A stretch of 17,568 nucleotides of DNA. Source: Flavobacteriales bacterium (lineage in GTDB: Bacteria; Bacteroidota; Bacteroidia; Flavobacteriales; PHOS-HE28). Below are positions 8,934 to 16,582 of the stretch, in pieces (the first letter of the stretch is position 1; each line of letters starts with the position of its first letter). The stretch lies in NCBI GenBank assembly GCA_008016945.1, contig SSGN01000033.1, positions 1-17,568 on the forward strand. The letters run 5' to 3'. The notes under the pieces were generated by a model. That model made no database searches. It had not been told where the DNA came from and was given only the letters and a program-made list of their open reading frames with translations. Both the position numbers and the translations under genes were made by a program.

Positions 8934-10309
8934 GCACGCTGCGCGGAAATATGTTCTTCTTCATCGGTGTCGGTGGCATCGGCATGAGCGGTCTTGCCCG
9001 CTACTTCAGGCGCCGTGGTGCCGAGGTGGCCGGTTATGACCGCACACCGAGCGAACTGACCAACCAGCTTCAGAGCGAGGGCATCGATGTGCAGTTCAAC
9101 GAGGATCCGCGGATGATCCCCGAGGAATTCCGGAACGCGGTGCCAGCCGAGGTGATGGTGGTCCGGACCCCGGCGGTACCGGTATCGAGCCCGTTGTTGA
9201 AGTACTGGGAAGAACGCGGTGCGCGTATCCTGAAGCGCGCCGATGTGCTCGGTATGGTGACCCAGGACAAACGCACCGTGGCCGTTGCAGGAACCCATGG
9301 GAAGACAACGGTGAGCACCATGATCGCGCACCTGCTCACCGTGGGCAAAGTGCGGTGCAATGCTTTCCTCGGTGGCATCGCAGCGAACTATGGCACCAAC
9401 GTGTTGTTGAACGATGATGCGGTGGTGAACGTGGTGGAGGCCGATGAGTACGACCGCAGTTTCCTCAAGCTCTGCCCCAGCGAATCGGTGATCACCGCCA
9501 TGGATCCTGACCATCTGGACATCTACGGAACGCCGGAGGCCATGTTCGATGCCTACACCCAGTTCGCGGTGCTCTGCGAGGGCCCCCTGTTGGTGCACGA
9601 GAGGATCGCTGCGCATTTCAAGGAGCGCCGTCAGGTGATGACCTATGCTTTGGGCAGCGCTCAACCACCCAAGGCGGTGAACCTCCGCGTGGTGAATGGA
9701 GCCTACGAGTTCGACCTTCACACCGAAGGGATCGTGCTCAACGACCTGCGCCTGGGCATGCCGGGTAGGCACAACGTGGAGAATGCCATCGCGGCGAGCA
9801 CCATCGCTCTGCGCATGGGTGTGCCCCCGGACCTGTTGCGGCTCGGGCTGGCCTCGTTCCGGGGTGTTGCCCGCCGGTTCGAGACCCGCATCCATGGTCC
9901 ACGGATCGTCTTCATCGACGATTATGCACATCACCCGAAGGAGCTGGACGCATGCATCGCCAGTGTGCGTGAGATGTATCCCGGCAAGCGTGTTACGGGC
10001 ATCTTCCAGCCGCATCTCTTCTCCCGTACGCGCGACCTCGCCAGGGACTTCGGCAAGAGTTTGTCCGCGTTGGACGATCTGTTGCTCCTCGACATCTATC
10101 CGGCGCGTGAAGAACCCATCGCCGGTATCACCTCACAATGGCTCCTGGAGCAGGTGCCCATGGAGGCCAAGCGTTGTACGACGAAGGAGGATCTTCTGGA
10201 CGTGCTCGGACAGCGTGATCTACAGGTCGTGGTCACGCTCGGTGCAGGCGATATCGATCGCCTCGTACCATCGATCGAACGACTGCTGAACGAACGCTAC
10301 CGCCCATGA
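8930..10309 (+). CDS. murC: UDP-N-acetylmuramate--L-alanine ligase
   Basis: The first amino-acid-adding Mur ligase, cytoplasmic and ATP-dependent, 459 residues. The N-terminal nucleotide-sugar site is FFIGVGGIGMSGLARYF (residues ~10-26). The ATP loop AGTHGKTTVSTMI lies near residue 120. EADEYDRSFLKL, DPDHLDIYG, GRHNVENAIAA, ARRFE, DDYAHHPKEL and FQPHLFSRTRD follow in canonical order. The AGTHGKT loop and the DDYAHHP motif separate it from MurD, MurE and the recycling ligase Mpl. Both ends overlap neighbours by ATGA (murG upstream, ftsQ downstream). All parts expected of a working enzyme are present. Confidence 0.97.
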   Translation: MSTLRGNMFFFIGVGGIGMSGLARYFRRRGAEVAGYDRTPSELTNQLQSEGIDVQFNEDPRMIPEEFRNAVPAEVMVVRTPAVPVSSPLLKYWEERGARILKRADVLGMVTQDKRTVAVAGTHGKTTVSTMIAHLLTVGKVRCNAFLGGIAANYGTNVLLNDDAVVNVVEADEYDRSFLKLCPSESVITAMDPDHLDIYGTPEAMFDAYTQFAVLCEGPLLVHERIAAHFKERRQVMTYALGSAQPPKAVNLRVVNGAYEFDLHTEGIVLNDLRLGMPGRHNVENAIAASTIALRMGVPPDLLRLGLASFRGVARRFETRIHGPRIVFIDDYAHHPKELDACIASVREMYPGKRVTGIFQPHLFSRTRDLARDFGKSLSALDDLLLLDIYPAREEPIAGITSQWLLEQVPMEAKRCTTKEDLLDVLGQRDLQVVVTLGAGDIDRLVPSIERLLNERYRP

Positions 10310-11109
10310 GCAAGCTGAAGAAGATGATCCGACCCATTGGCATCGCAGCGGCGATCATCGGCGTGATCCTCGCACTCGGTTTCGTGGAGCGCACCGCCGA
10401 TCGTGCTCCCATCACCGACCTGGAGGTCACCGTACAGGAGGCCGAAGGCATGCACTTCATCGATGAGGTGGCCGTGAAGCGCGAGGTCCTGGATCAAGGG
10501 ATCGCAGTGATGGGCTCGGCCACCGGCGCTGTGGATGTGACAGGTATCGAAGAGCGGCTGAAGAGCATCCCCAGTGTGGCCAAGGCCGAGGTATATCACA
10601 CGTTGGATGGCAAGTTGCATGCGCGTGTTCAGCCTCGTGTACCCGTGGTACGTGTCTACAACATGGATGGCGGTGGTTTCTACATCGACAAGGAGGGGTG
10701 GACCATGCCCTTGAGTCCGTCCTATACCGCCAGGGTCCTCGTGGTGACCGGTCAGTTGAATGAGCCGGGTGCCACCCATGGCGTGTACTCCGTGTACGCC
10801 ACCGACAGCCTGCAGCGTGCGTGCCGCTCGGACGATATCCATCGCCTGGCCATGTTCATCAACGAGGATCCGCTGTGGTGCGCCCTTATCGACCAGGTGG
10901 TGGTAACTCCTCAAGGGGAGTTCGAACTGATCCCGCGTATCGGCCCTTCACGTGTGCTCCTCGGCGATGGCAGTGCCTTGCCCGAACGCTTCGGCAAGCT
11001 CCGCATCTTCTACGAAAAAGGTATTCCCAAGGCCGACTGGCGGCGCTATGGGCGGATCGACCTCCGTTTTGCCGACCAGATCGTGTGCACCAAACGAACA
11101 ACGCCCTAA
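10306..11109 (+). CDS. ftsQ: Cell division protein FtsQ
   Basis: A bitopic division protein linking the cytoplasmic ring to the septal synthases. The 267 residues begin with a short basic cytoplasmic tail (MSKLKKMIRP) and one membrane segment at about residues 9-26. A periplasmic POTRA-like region follows, with VQEAEGMHFIDEVAVKREVL and GIEERLKSIPSVAKAEVY. The sequence ends in RIDLRFADQIVCTKR, close to the usual Bacteroidota FtsQ ending. Sequence conservation in this family is low, so position between murC and ftsA supports the call as much as the motifs do. The start overlaps the murC stop (ATGA); TAA ends 15 bases before ftsA. Confidence 0.9.
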   Translation: MSKLKKMIRPIGIAAAIIGVILALGFVERTADRAPITDLEVTVQEAEGMHFIDEVAVKREVLDQGIAVMGSATGAVDVTGIEERLKSIPSVAKAEVYHTLDGKLHARVQPRVPVVRVYNMDGGGFYIDKEGWTMPLSPSYTARVLVVTGQLNEPGATHGVYSVYATDSLQRACRSDDIHRLAMFINEDPLWCALIDQVVVTPQGEFELIPRIGPSRVLLGDGSALPERFGKLRIFYEKGIPKADWRRYGRIDLRFADQIVCTKRTTP

Positions 11110-11124
11110 TACTCCACGAAAACC

Positions 11125-12426
11125 ATGGACCACAACCAAGATATCGTCGCCGGACTCGATATCGGAACGACGAAGATCGCCTGCATCATCGGGCGCAAGA
11201 ACGAGCAAGGAAAGATCGAGATCCTCGGTATGGGCAAGGCCAAGAGCGACGGTGTTAGCCGGGGCGTGGTGGCCAACATCCAAAAGACCGTGGAGAGTAT
11301 CAAGGCCGCCGTGCGCGAAGCTGGCGACAACGCTGGTGTGGACATCAGCACGGTGAACGTGGGCATCGCCGGCCAGCACATCCGCAGCATGCAACACCGT
11401 GGAATGAGGATGCGGGAGAGCCTCGACCAAGAGGTGACCCAGAGCGACATCGATGCACTGATCGACGACACCTACCGCCTGATGATGCCACCCGGCGAAG
11501 AGATCATCCACGTGTTGCCGCAAGAGTACATCGTGGATAGCGAGCAGGGCATCCGGGATCCGATCGGCATGAGCGGCATCCGGATGGAGGCCAATTTCCA
11601 CATCATCAGTGGCCAGGTGACAGCGGCCCGCAACATCTACAAGTGCGTGCATCGTGCGGACCTGCATGTGACCGAGTTGATCCTGGAGCCCCTGGCCAGC
11701 GCCGATGCGGTGCTGAGCAATGAGGAGAAGGAGGCGGGTGTGGTGCTGGTGGACATCGGTGGTGGCACCACCGACATCGCCATCTTCTTCGACAACATCA
11801 TCCGACATACCGCTGTGATCCCCTTCGGTGGCAATGTGATCACCGAGGATATCCGCCAGGGTTGCGGTATCATGCGTGAACAAGCGGAACTGCTGAAGAC
11901 CAAGTTCGGCAGCGCACTCGCCTCCGAGAACAAGGAGAATGAAGTGGTGTGCATCCCGGGCCTCCGGGGACGCGACCCCAAGGAGATCAGCCTGCGTACC
12001 CTCGCTGAGATCATCCAAAGCCGAATGGAGGAGATCCTCGATCACGTCTACTTCGAGATCAAGAACAGCGGTATCGAGAAGCAGTTGATCGCGGGCATCG
12101 TGCTGACCGGTGGCGGAGCGCAGCTGAAGCACCTGAAGCATCTCGTCGAGGTGATGACCGGTATGAGCACCCGCATCGGCTATCCCAATGAACACATCGC
12201 CAAGAGCGCCGTGGAGGACGTGACCAGCCCCTTGCACGCCACCGGTGTGGGTCTGGTGATGAAGGGCTTCGACTATCTCGAACGCCGCCGCCCGAAGGCC
12301 CTTGAAGTGGCGAACAACCGGGATGCCAAAGTGGTGGTGAAAGGCCACTCCAAGGGCCCGTTGAGCGGCTTCTTCAGCAACATCATCAATAGTGCGTCCG
12401 AGATCCTCAAGGACGACGAGAATTGA
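11125..12426 (+). CDS. ftsA: Cell division protein FtsA (actin-like FtsZ membrane tether)
   Basis: An actin-fold ATPase of 433 residues that anchors FtsZ filaments to the inner membrane and recruits later division proteins. The phosphate-1 loop is GLDIGTTKIACIIG near residue 10. The 1C subdomain region includes SDGVSRGVVANIQKTVESI. Phosphate 2 is VLVDIGGGTTDIAIF and the adenosine motif is GIVLTGGGAQLKHL. The end, SGFFSNIINSASEILK, can form the amphipathic membrane-targeting helix expected of FtsA. The ATG sits in the context AAAACCATGGA, with no Shine-Dalgarno sequence in the 15-base gap after ftsQ. A 37-base gap leads to ftsZ. Confidence 0.97.
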   Translation: MDHNQDIVAGLDIGTTKIACIIGRKNEQGKIEILGMGKAKSDGVSRGVVANIQKTVESIKAAVREAGDNAGVDISTVNVGIAGQHIRSMQHRGMRMRESLDQEVTQSDIDALIDDTYRLMMPPGEEIIHVLPQEYIVDSEQGIRDPIGMSGIRMEANFHIISGQVTAARNIYKCVHRADLHVTELILEPLASADAVLSNEEKEAGVVLVDIGGGTTDIAIFFDNIIRHTAVIPFGGNVITEDIRQGCGIMREQAELLKTKFGSALASENKENEVVCIPGLRGRDPKEISLRTLAEIIQSRMEEILDHVYFEIKNSGIEKQLIAGIVLTGGGAQLKHLKHLVEVMTGMSTRIGYPNEHIAKSAVEDVTSPLHATGVGLVMKGFDYLERRRPKALEVANNRDAKVVVKGHSKGPLSGFFSNIINSASEILKDDEN

Positions 12427-12463
12427 GCACCTCCCTTCCGTTCACCTTCCAATCCTCAAAGAC

Positions 12464-14125
12464 ATGAAATTCGACCTTCCCCAAGAGCTCGCCTCGATCA
12501 TCAAAGTGATCGGTGTGGGCGGTGGTGGCAGCAACGCTGTGAACCACATGTACGCCCAAGGGATCATGGGCGTGGACTTCATCATCTGCAACACCGACCG
12601 CCAGGCCCTCGACGTGAGCTCGGTGCCGGTGAAGCTTCAGCTGGGTATTGATCTTACTGAAGGCCTCGGCGCAGGCTCCATTCCCGAGCGTGGGAACATG
12701 GCCGTCCAGGAGAACATCAACGAGGTCAAGGAGCTGCTGGGCACACGTACCAAGATGGTCTTCATCACCGCCGGAATGGGTGGTGGTACGGGCACGGGCG
12801 CTGCGCCCGTGATCGCCCAGATCGCCCGTGAAATGGGCATCCTTACCGTAGGCATCGTCACCAGCCCATTCCAGTGGGAAGGCCGCAAGCGGAAGAACCA
12901 AGCCGTTGCAGGCATCGAGGAGATGCGCAATGCGGTGGACACCCTGCTCGTGATCAACAATGATCGCCTGCGCGATCTCTACGGCGACCTTTCGTTGGAT
13001 AATGCCTTCGAACATGCCGACAATGTGTTGTCCACCGCCGCTCGTGGCATCGCCGAGATCATCCACAAGATCGGCAAGGTGAACGTGGACTTCGAGGACG
13101 TGCGTACCGTGATGACCCGCAGTGGTGTGGCCATCATGGGAATGGCCGAGGCGGAAGGTGAAGACCGTGCCCTGCGTGCTGCTCACGAAGCGCTTTCCTC
13201 ACCACTGCTCAACGACAGCGATATCAAAGGCGCCAAGTACGTGTTGCTCAATGTGACCCACGGTGAACGTGCCATCTCCATGGACGAGATGTCGGAGATC
13301 ACCGATCACATCCAGGATGCGGCGGGAAGCACCGCGGATGTCATCTGGGGCTACGGTAAGGACGAAGCGCTGGGTGATAGGATCCGGATAACGGTGATCG
13401 CCACCGGCTTCCAACTGAATCCGGAGACCGGTGACATCGCCACGGAGAAGAACACCCGCACCGTGATCCCCTTGGATGCCGACCGACCCACCATGATCAC
13501 CCAGCCGATCATGAATCCGGTCTCACTGAGCGCGCCACCAGCTCCTGCGGCGCCACCCGCCATGGTGGAACCAGCCTTCCGGGAGCCCTATATCAAGGAA
13601 GTGAAGGCGGAGGTGCCGGTGAACACGCCCGCGCCGGAGCTCAACACGGTTCTCCCCGCACAGCCCACGCTCGGGTTCCCCGTGCCACAGCCGAAGGTGA
13701 TGGAGCAGCCTGCTGCTCCGGTGGTGGCCAAAGAGCAGAACCCCACGACGCCGGCGGTGCCTGAGAAGCGCGTGTACACCCTCTATGACAACACGCCGGA
13801 ACAGCCCAAGGCTGAAAATGTCGCCCCAGAGGCTCGTAGTGAAGTGGCCGAGGCACGCTTGACCCCTGCGGAGCACCAGAATCGTGTGGAGCAACGTGTG
13901 GCGCAGGTGCGTGAACTCAATATGCGGTTGCGCACCCCGAGCGGATTGAACGACCTGGAACGCGAACCGGCCTACGTGCGCAGGAACATCACCCTGAACG
14001 AAGGCAAGCACAGCACCGATAGTAATGTGAGCAGATACACGCTCAACGAGGAAACGGATGAGAACGGCGAACGCCGTGTGGAGCTGCGCCGGAACAACCC
14101 CTACTTGCACGACAACGTGGATTGA
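12464..14125 (+). CDS. ftsZ: Cell division protein FtsZ (tubulin homologue) with long C-terminal linker
   Basis: GTPase that polymerises into the division ring. The start chosen is ATG 12464 (MKFDLPQELASIIKVIGVGG), giving 553 residues; the frame extends upstream into ftsA but adds nothing FtsZ-like. GGGGSNAVNHM (residues 19-29) and the tubulin signature GGGTGTG (~106-112) bind GTP. NNDRL is at 165-169, and the T7 synergy loop NVDFED spans 207-212. The globular part ends near residue 330. A Pro/Ala/Glu-rich linker of about 170 residues follows, then the Bacteroidota-type block EREPAYVRRNITLN and the extreme C-terminus NPYLHDNVD, where partners such as FtsA should bind. The length exceeds the ~380 of E. 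coli solely through this tail. Confidence 0.97.
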   Translation: MKFDLPQELASIIKVIGVGGGGSNAVNHMYAQGIMGVDFIICNTDRQALDVSSVPVKLQLGIDLTEGLGAGSIPERGNMAVQENINEVKELLGTRTKMVFITAGMGGGTGTGAAPVIAQIAREMGILTVGIVTSPFQWEGRKRKNQAVAGIEEMRNAVDTLLVINNDRLRDLYGDLSLDNAFEHADNVLSTAARGIAEIIHKIGKVNVDFEDVRTVMTRSGVAIMGMAEAEGEDRALRAAHEALSSPLLNDSDIKGAKYVLLNVTHGERAISMDEMSEITDHIQDAAGSTADVIWGYGKDEALGDRIRITVIATGFQLNPETGDIATEKNTRTVIPLDADRPTMITQPIMNPVSLSAPPAPAAPPAMVEPAFREPYIKEVKAEVPVNTPAPELNTVLPAQPTLGFPVPQPKVMEQPAAPVVAKEQNPTTPAVPEKRVYTLYDNTPEQPKAENVAPEARSEVAEARLTPAEHQNRVEQRVAQVRELNMRLRTPSGLNDLEREPAYVRRNITLNEGKHSTDSNVSRYTLNEETDENGERRVELRRNNPYLHDNVD

Positions 14126-14177
14126 TCGGTGGACCTTGGTGAGCCATAACCGCGCCTTACTCAAGAAACGATAGACC

Positions 14178-14633
14178 ATGGACCTTCAGCAACGGATCGA
14201 TGCCGATATCAAGGCCGCCATGCTTGCCCGTGAAAGGGACAGATTGAACGCATTGCGCGCGATCAAGAGCGCCATCCTGCTCGAATTGACCAAGGAAGGT
14301 GGTCAGGGTGGGTTGGATGAAGCGGTCGGGGCGAAGATCCTACAGAAGTTGTACAAACAGCGCGTGGAGAGCGCCACGATCTACCATCAGCAGGGAAGGG
14401 CTGATCTGGCCGCCGAAGAGGAGGTGCAGGCCGGGGTGATCGAAGCGTATCTGCCCGCTCGGTTGAGCGAAGCTGAGGTGGTGAGCGTTGTCCGGGAGGT
14501 GATCTCGGATCTGGGTGCATCGGGCATGAGCCACATGGGTAAGGTGATGGCGGAGGCGAATGGACGCCTTGCTGGAAAGGCCGATGGAAGCGCGATAGCA
14601 GCGGTAGTGAAACGCCTGCTCGCAGCTGGTTGA
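14178..14633 (+). CDS. yqeY: GatB/YqeY domain-containing protein
   Basis: The 151 residues match the YqeY family throughout: an N-terminal helical part (DLQQRIDADIKAAMLARE, then LNALRAIKSAILLE), LYKQRVESATIYHQQGR, the AYLP motif, and a C-terminal domain with MGKVMAEANGRLAGKADGS. YqeY resembles the tail domain of the GatB amidotransferase subunit, which contacts tRNA, but the free-standing protein has no settled function. It lies 52 bases after ftsZ in the position normal for Bacteroidota and is the last gene before the operon terminator. The ATG context is ATAGACCATGGA with no Shine-Dalgarno sequence. Confidence 0.93.
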   Translation: MDLQQRIDADIKAAMLARERDRLNALRAIKSAILLELTKEGGQGGLDEAVGAKILQKLYKQRVESATIYHQQGRADLAAEEEVQAGVIEAYLPARLSEAEVVSVVREVISDLGASGMSHMGKVMAEANGRLAGKADGSAIAAVVKRLLAAG

Positions 14634-14655
14634 CCGGTCGATCGGACCACAAGTG

Positions 14656-14689
14656 CGGAGCGCGGCCCACAAGGCCGCGCTCCGTTTTT
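14656..14689 (+). terminator. Intrinsic terminator of the dcw operon
   Basis: A perfect 12-bp stem, CGGAGCGCGGCC (14656-14667) with GGCCGCGCTCCG (14673-14684), a 5-base loop CACAA and then TTTTT (14685-14689). It lies 23 bases after the yqeY stop and should end transcription of the whole cluster. Confidence 0.93.
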
Positions 14690-15371
14690 CGGGTGTGATC
14701 ATCCGGGTGGGGCATCATTCCGCTTCGGACCAAGTCGTCCATCCGGAACCGACGGTGAATGCCGCAGCATGTCGCGTGGAGCATTCCTTTTGGTGAAGTC
14801 CTGGGGAGTGCAGCGAGCCGGATGATCCGTTCCTGTGGCCGGGTCGGTAGCGATCATCCTGTTGGGTGTGAACGGGTCGTGCAGCCTATTGACCTTCCGC
14901 GCCCTTTGATCCATTCAATGCTTTTTGCCATCCGAACATCCGACAACGGATCGGCTGGTATTGGATGTCCGATCGCAGCAGCCGTTCGATGCCGAGGTGA
15001 ATACCATTTGATCATCCAATACCCGTTGATCGTTTGCTCTTTTCCTCATGCCTTCTCCGAAAGACCTATTCCTTAGGCCCTGCCATCGGCAGCTTCGCTC
15101 TCTGCGGTCTACGCCTTCGGCCTTGCAGCAGGTCCCTCGTATCGGCTTGTGAAAGAATAGCCGCGCATCTTCGGCCGCTATTGAATGGTCAAGAGGTATT
15201 CGTAGGGGCACATGGAGGCCGGTGTATTTGGTGTTGCGGTGCGCTTCCATGAGCAAGGTCCGGTGCCATATGCCCGGTCATTGATCACCTCGGGGGTGTT
15301 CATTGCGCAGCGCTCGATCTTGTCCCGCCCGAACGATGAAGCGATCCCGCGATGGTGAGGTATGAAAAGCG
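14690..15371. other. Tail-to-tail intergenic stretch without a supported gene
   Basis: About 680 bases lie between two converging terminators. Short open frames exist on both strands (for example 14759-15076 plus and 14915-15256 minus), but their translations show no domain, are rich in Cys and Arg, and lack a plausible start context. No tRNA or rRNA is seen. The stretch holds three copies of GATCATCC (14697, 14852, 15010) with one inverted copy (14820-14827). It also has inverted repeats GGTATTGGATG/CATCCAATACC (14957-14967, 15013-15023) and GATCATCCGG/CCGGATGATC (14697-14706, 14818-14827), and a run of small hairpins at 15081-15182. Confidence 0.6.
15081..15182. repeat. Cluster of small hairpins in the intergenic stretch
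   Basis: Successive short palindromes with three-base loops are seen: TGCC-ATC-GGCA (15081-15091), AGC-TTC-GCT (15091-15099) and GCC-TTC-GGC (15113-15121), the last flanked by CTGC (15102-15105) and GCAG (15125-15128). A larger one, AATAGC (15156-15161) with GCTATT (15177-15182), has CTTCGG in its loop. This could be a dispersed intergenic repeat, a structured RNA or decayed sequence; one window cannot decide. Confidence 0.35.
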
Positions 15372-15372
15372 A

Positions 15373-15396
15373 AAGGCCCCGAATCATCGGGGCCTT
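15373..15396 (-). terminator. Intrinsic terminator of the Lys/Ala-rich gene
   Basis: A perfect 10-bp stem AAGGCCCCGA (15373-15382) with TCGGGGCCTT (15387-15396) and loop ATCA. Read on the minus strand it lies 22 bases beyond the stop of the small gene and continues into a T-rich run (TTTCGCTTTTC). It could also work weakly on the plus strand as a bidirectional barrier. Confidence 0.8.
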
Positions 15397-15418
15397 CCTT
15401 GCGTTCGTTGAACGCTGC

Positions 15419-15577
15419 TTACTTCTTGGCTGCTTTCTTAGCGGCTTTCTTAGGGGCTGCTTTCTTAGCGGCCTTCTTCGGAGCTGCTTTCTTAGCGGCC
15501 TTCTTCGGGGCCGCTTTCTTAGCGGCCTTCTTCGGGGCTGCTTTCTTTGCGGCTTTCTTTGCTGCCTTCTTTGCCAT
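15419..15577 (-). CDS. Small Lys/Ala/Pro repeat protein, histone H1 tail-like
   Basis: 52 residues composed, after the initial Met, only of Lys, Ala and Pro. MA is followed by KKAA blocks, then four copies of KKAAKKAAP (residues 7-42), ending in KKAAKKAAKK. Such tails occur in eukaryotic histone H1, bacterial H1-like proteins and Lys-rich extensions of HU and AlgP, where they bind DNA or RNA by charge; a nucleoid role here is inference. I start at ATG 15577 (MAKKAAKK) because the frame upstream to 15697 has ordinary composition and no homology. There is no globular domain, so the whole protein is a free-standing tail. It has its own terminator and probably its own promoter. Low complexity makes family assignment by similarity unreliable. 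Confidence 0.8.
   Translation of the reverse strand: MAKKAAKKAAKKAAPKKAAKKAAPKKAAKKAAPKKAAKKAAPKKAAKKAAKK
15452..15559 (-). repeat. Four tandem 27-bp units inside the Lys/Ala-rich gene
   Basis: Four nearly identical 27-base units encode KKAAKKAAP. They differ at only a few positions, mostly silent third bases (for example TTC/TTT, GGC/GGG on the plus strand). Shorter 12-base KKAA units flank them. Such an array can gain or lose units in frame by slippage or recombination, changing protein length without breaking the gene. Confidence 0.9.
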
Positions 15578-15598
15578 GGCGAATGGGTTTGTTTGTGT

Positions 15599-15606
15599 CA
15601 AACGTA
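15599..15606 (-). promoter_or_regulatory. Possible -7 promoter element of the Lys/Ala-rich gene
   Basis: On the minus strand the bases read TACGTTTG, matching the Bacteroidota -7 consensus TAnnTTTG, and end 21 bases before the ATG at 15577. No good TTTG/TTG element occurs at the usual ~19-21 base spacing upstream; the nearest TTTG is about 33 bases away. The call is therefore tentative. Confidence 0.35.
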
Positions 15607-15858
15607 ATTGCGTTGATGCGAATGTGTACGCATGGACATCAAAAAAAGTTTCACCATGCATTGTTGATATCGTTGATCCGCAGTAACGTCGATCCACTCA
15701 TGGTGATCGATCAACGCACCGATATCGTGATGGTGGAATGAAGTGTGATCACTGCGCCGCGGTCATTCATGTACGTGCGATATGAGATGGAGCTGATGTG
15801 CTGAATGCCTTGATACATACGCGTTGTACGATGGTAGGGCACATTGATCACATGCATG

Positions 15859-15881
15859 CGAAGGTTCGTGATACACCTTCG
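15859..15881 (-). terminator. Weak hairpin just after the response regulator gene
   Basis: A 7-bp stem, CGAAGGT (15859-15865) with ACCTTCG (15875-15881), and a 9-base loop, starting 2 bases after the stop of the response regulator on the minus strand. No T run follows, so it may stabilise a 3' end or be a factor-dependent stop. Confidence 0.3.
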
Positions 15882-15883
15882 GG

Positions 15884-16582
15884 TCAATCCACTTGCAGTT
15901 TGAATCCGACGCCATGGACGTTCATGATGCGCACGTTCGCGTCGGCCTTCAGGTACTTCCGAAGCCGGCTGATGAACACATCCAGACTTCTGCCGAGGAA
16001 GTACGTGTCATCACCCCAGACCATGTTCAGCAACAGCTCACGGGGCAGCACCTGGTCCTGGTGCATGCAGAGCAAACGAAGCACATCGGCTTCCTTCTTG
16101 GTGAGCTTTCGTTCTTCGGATGGATGGCTCAGCATGAGGTTCCGATGATCGAAGGTGAACGCTCCGATCTCGAACTGCTCCCTGTCACGTCGGCCTTCGG
16201 TGCGTCCATGGGTGCGTCGCAGAATGGCCTCGATGCGTAGGATGAGCTCTTCATGACTGAACGGTTTGGTGAGGTAGTCGTCACCACCGGCCTTGAACCC
16301 GGCGATGCGGTCCTCCGTCTGGCTCTTCGCCGTGAGGAACACGATCGGCACTTCGCTATTGGTGAGCCGGATGTCCTCCGCGAGGCTGAACCCATCCTTG
16401 TGCGGTAACATCACATCCAGCACACAGAGGTCGTATGCGTGCTCATTGAACTGTTTCAACCCTTCCTTACCATCCCGACAGAGGTGCACGTTGTATCCAC
16501 TATGCTTCAGTGCATCTTGGATCACGAATCCGAGGTTCTGGTCGTCCTCGACCAGCAGGATGCTTGCTTTCTGTTCGCTCAT
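15884..16582 (-). CDS. Two-component response regulator, OmpR family
   Basis: A 232-residue DNA-binding regulator. The receiver domain has VEDD near residue 11 (acidic pocket), the phospho-acceptor D56 in VLDVMLPHKDG, T84 in FLTAK and K106 in DDYLTKPFS. A winged-helix output domain occupies about residues 135-232, with LTKKEADVLRLLCMH, ELLLNMVWGDDTYF, SLDVFISRLRKYL and IMNVHGVGFKL. The start ATG (complement of CAT 16580-16582) has the context ACGACCATGAG with no Shine-Dalgarno sequence. It follows the kinase gene by 37 bases on the same strand and is presumably its partner. Target genes cannot be read from the window. Confidence 0.95.
   Translation of the reverse strand: MSEQKASILLVEDDQNLGFVIQDALKHSGYNVHLCRDGKEGLKQFNEHAYDLCVLDVMLPHKDGFSLAEDIRLTNSEVPIVFLTAKSQTEDRIAGFKAGGDDYLTKPFSHEELILRIEAILRRTHGRTEGRRDREQFEIGAFTFDHRNLMLSHPSEERKLTKKEADVLRLLCMHQDQVLPRELLLNMVWGDDTYFLGRSLDVFISRLRKYLKADANVRIMNVHGVGFKLQVD

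Larger units (their letters stand above)
15578..15883. other. Intergenic stretch between the response regulator and the Lys/Ala-rich gene
   Basis: Both flanking genes read on the minus strand, so this is the upstream region of the small gene. It holds the possible -7 element, an A7 tract (15641-15647), a GATATCGT direct repeat (15666-15673 and 15721-15728) and an inverted repeat CGTTGATC/GATCAACG (15671-15678, 15709-15716). No coding frame or RNA gene is supported. Confidence 0.5.

Noticed and set aside
8576..10015. A 479-codon minus-strand frame opposite murG and murC
   Set aside because: Antisense shadow of two intact, motif-complete genes.
10948..12348. A 466-codon minus-strand frame opposite ftsA
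   Set aside because: Antisense shadow; no start context or domain.
14915..15256. A 113-codon minus-strand frame in the intergenic stretch
   Set aside because: No domain, Cys/Arg-rich random-looking composition, lies over the hairpin cluster, and no promoter or terminator fits it.
15399..15686. Plus-strand frame of Ala/Phe repeats resembling a membrane protein
   Set aside because: It is the complement of the Lys/Ala repeat gene; the Phe-Leu-Ala pattern is what AAG/AAA/GCC codons give when read in antisense.
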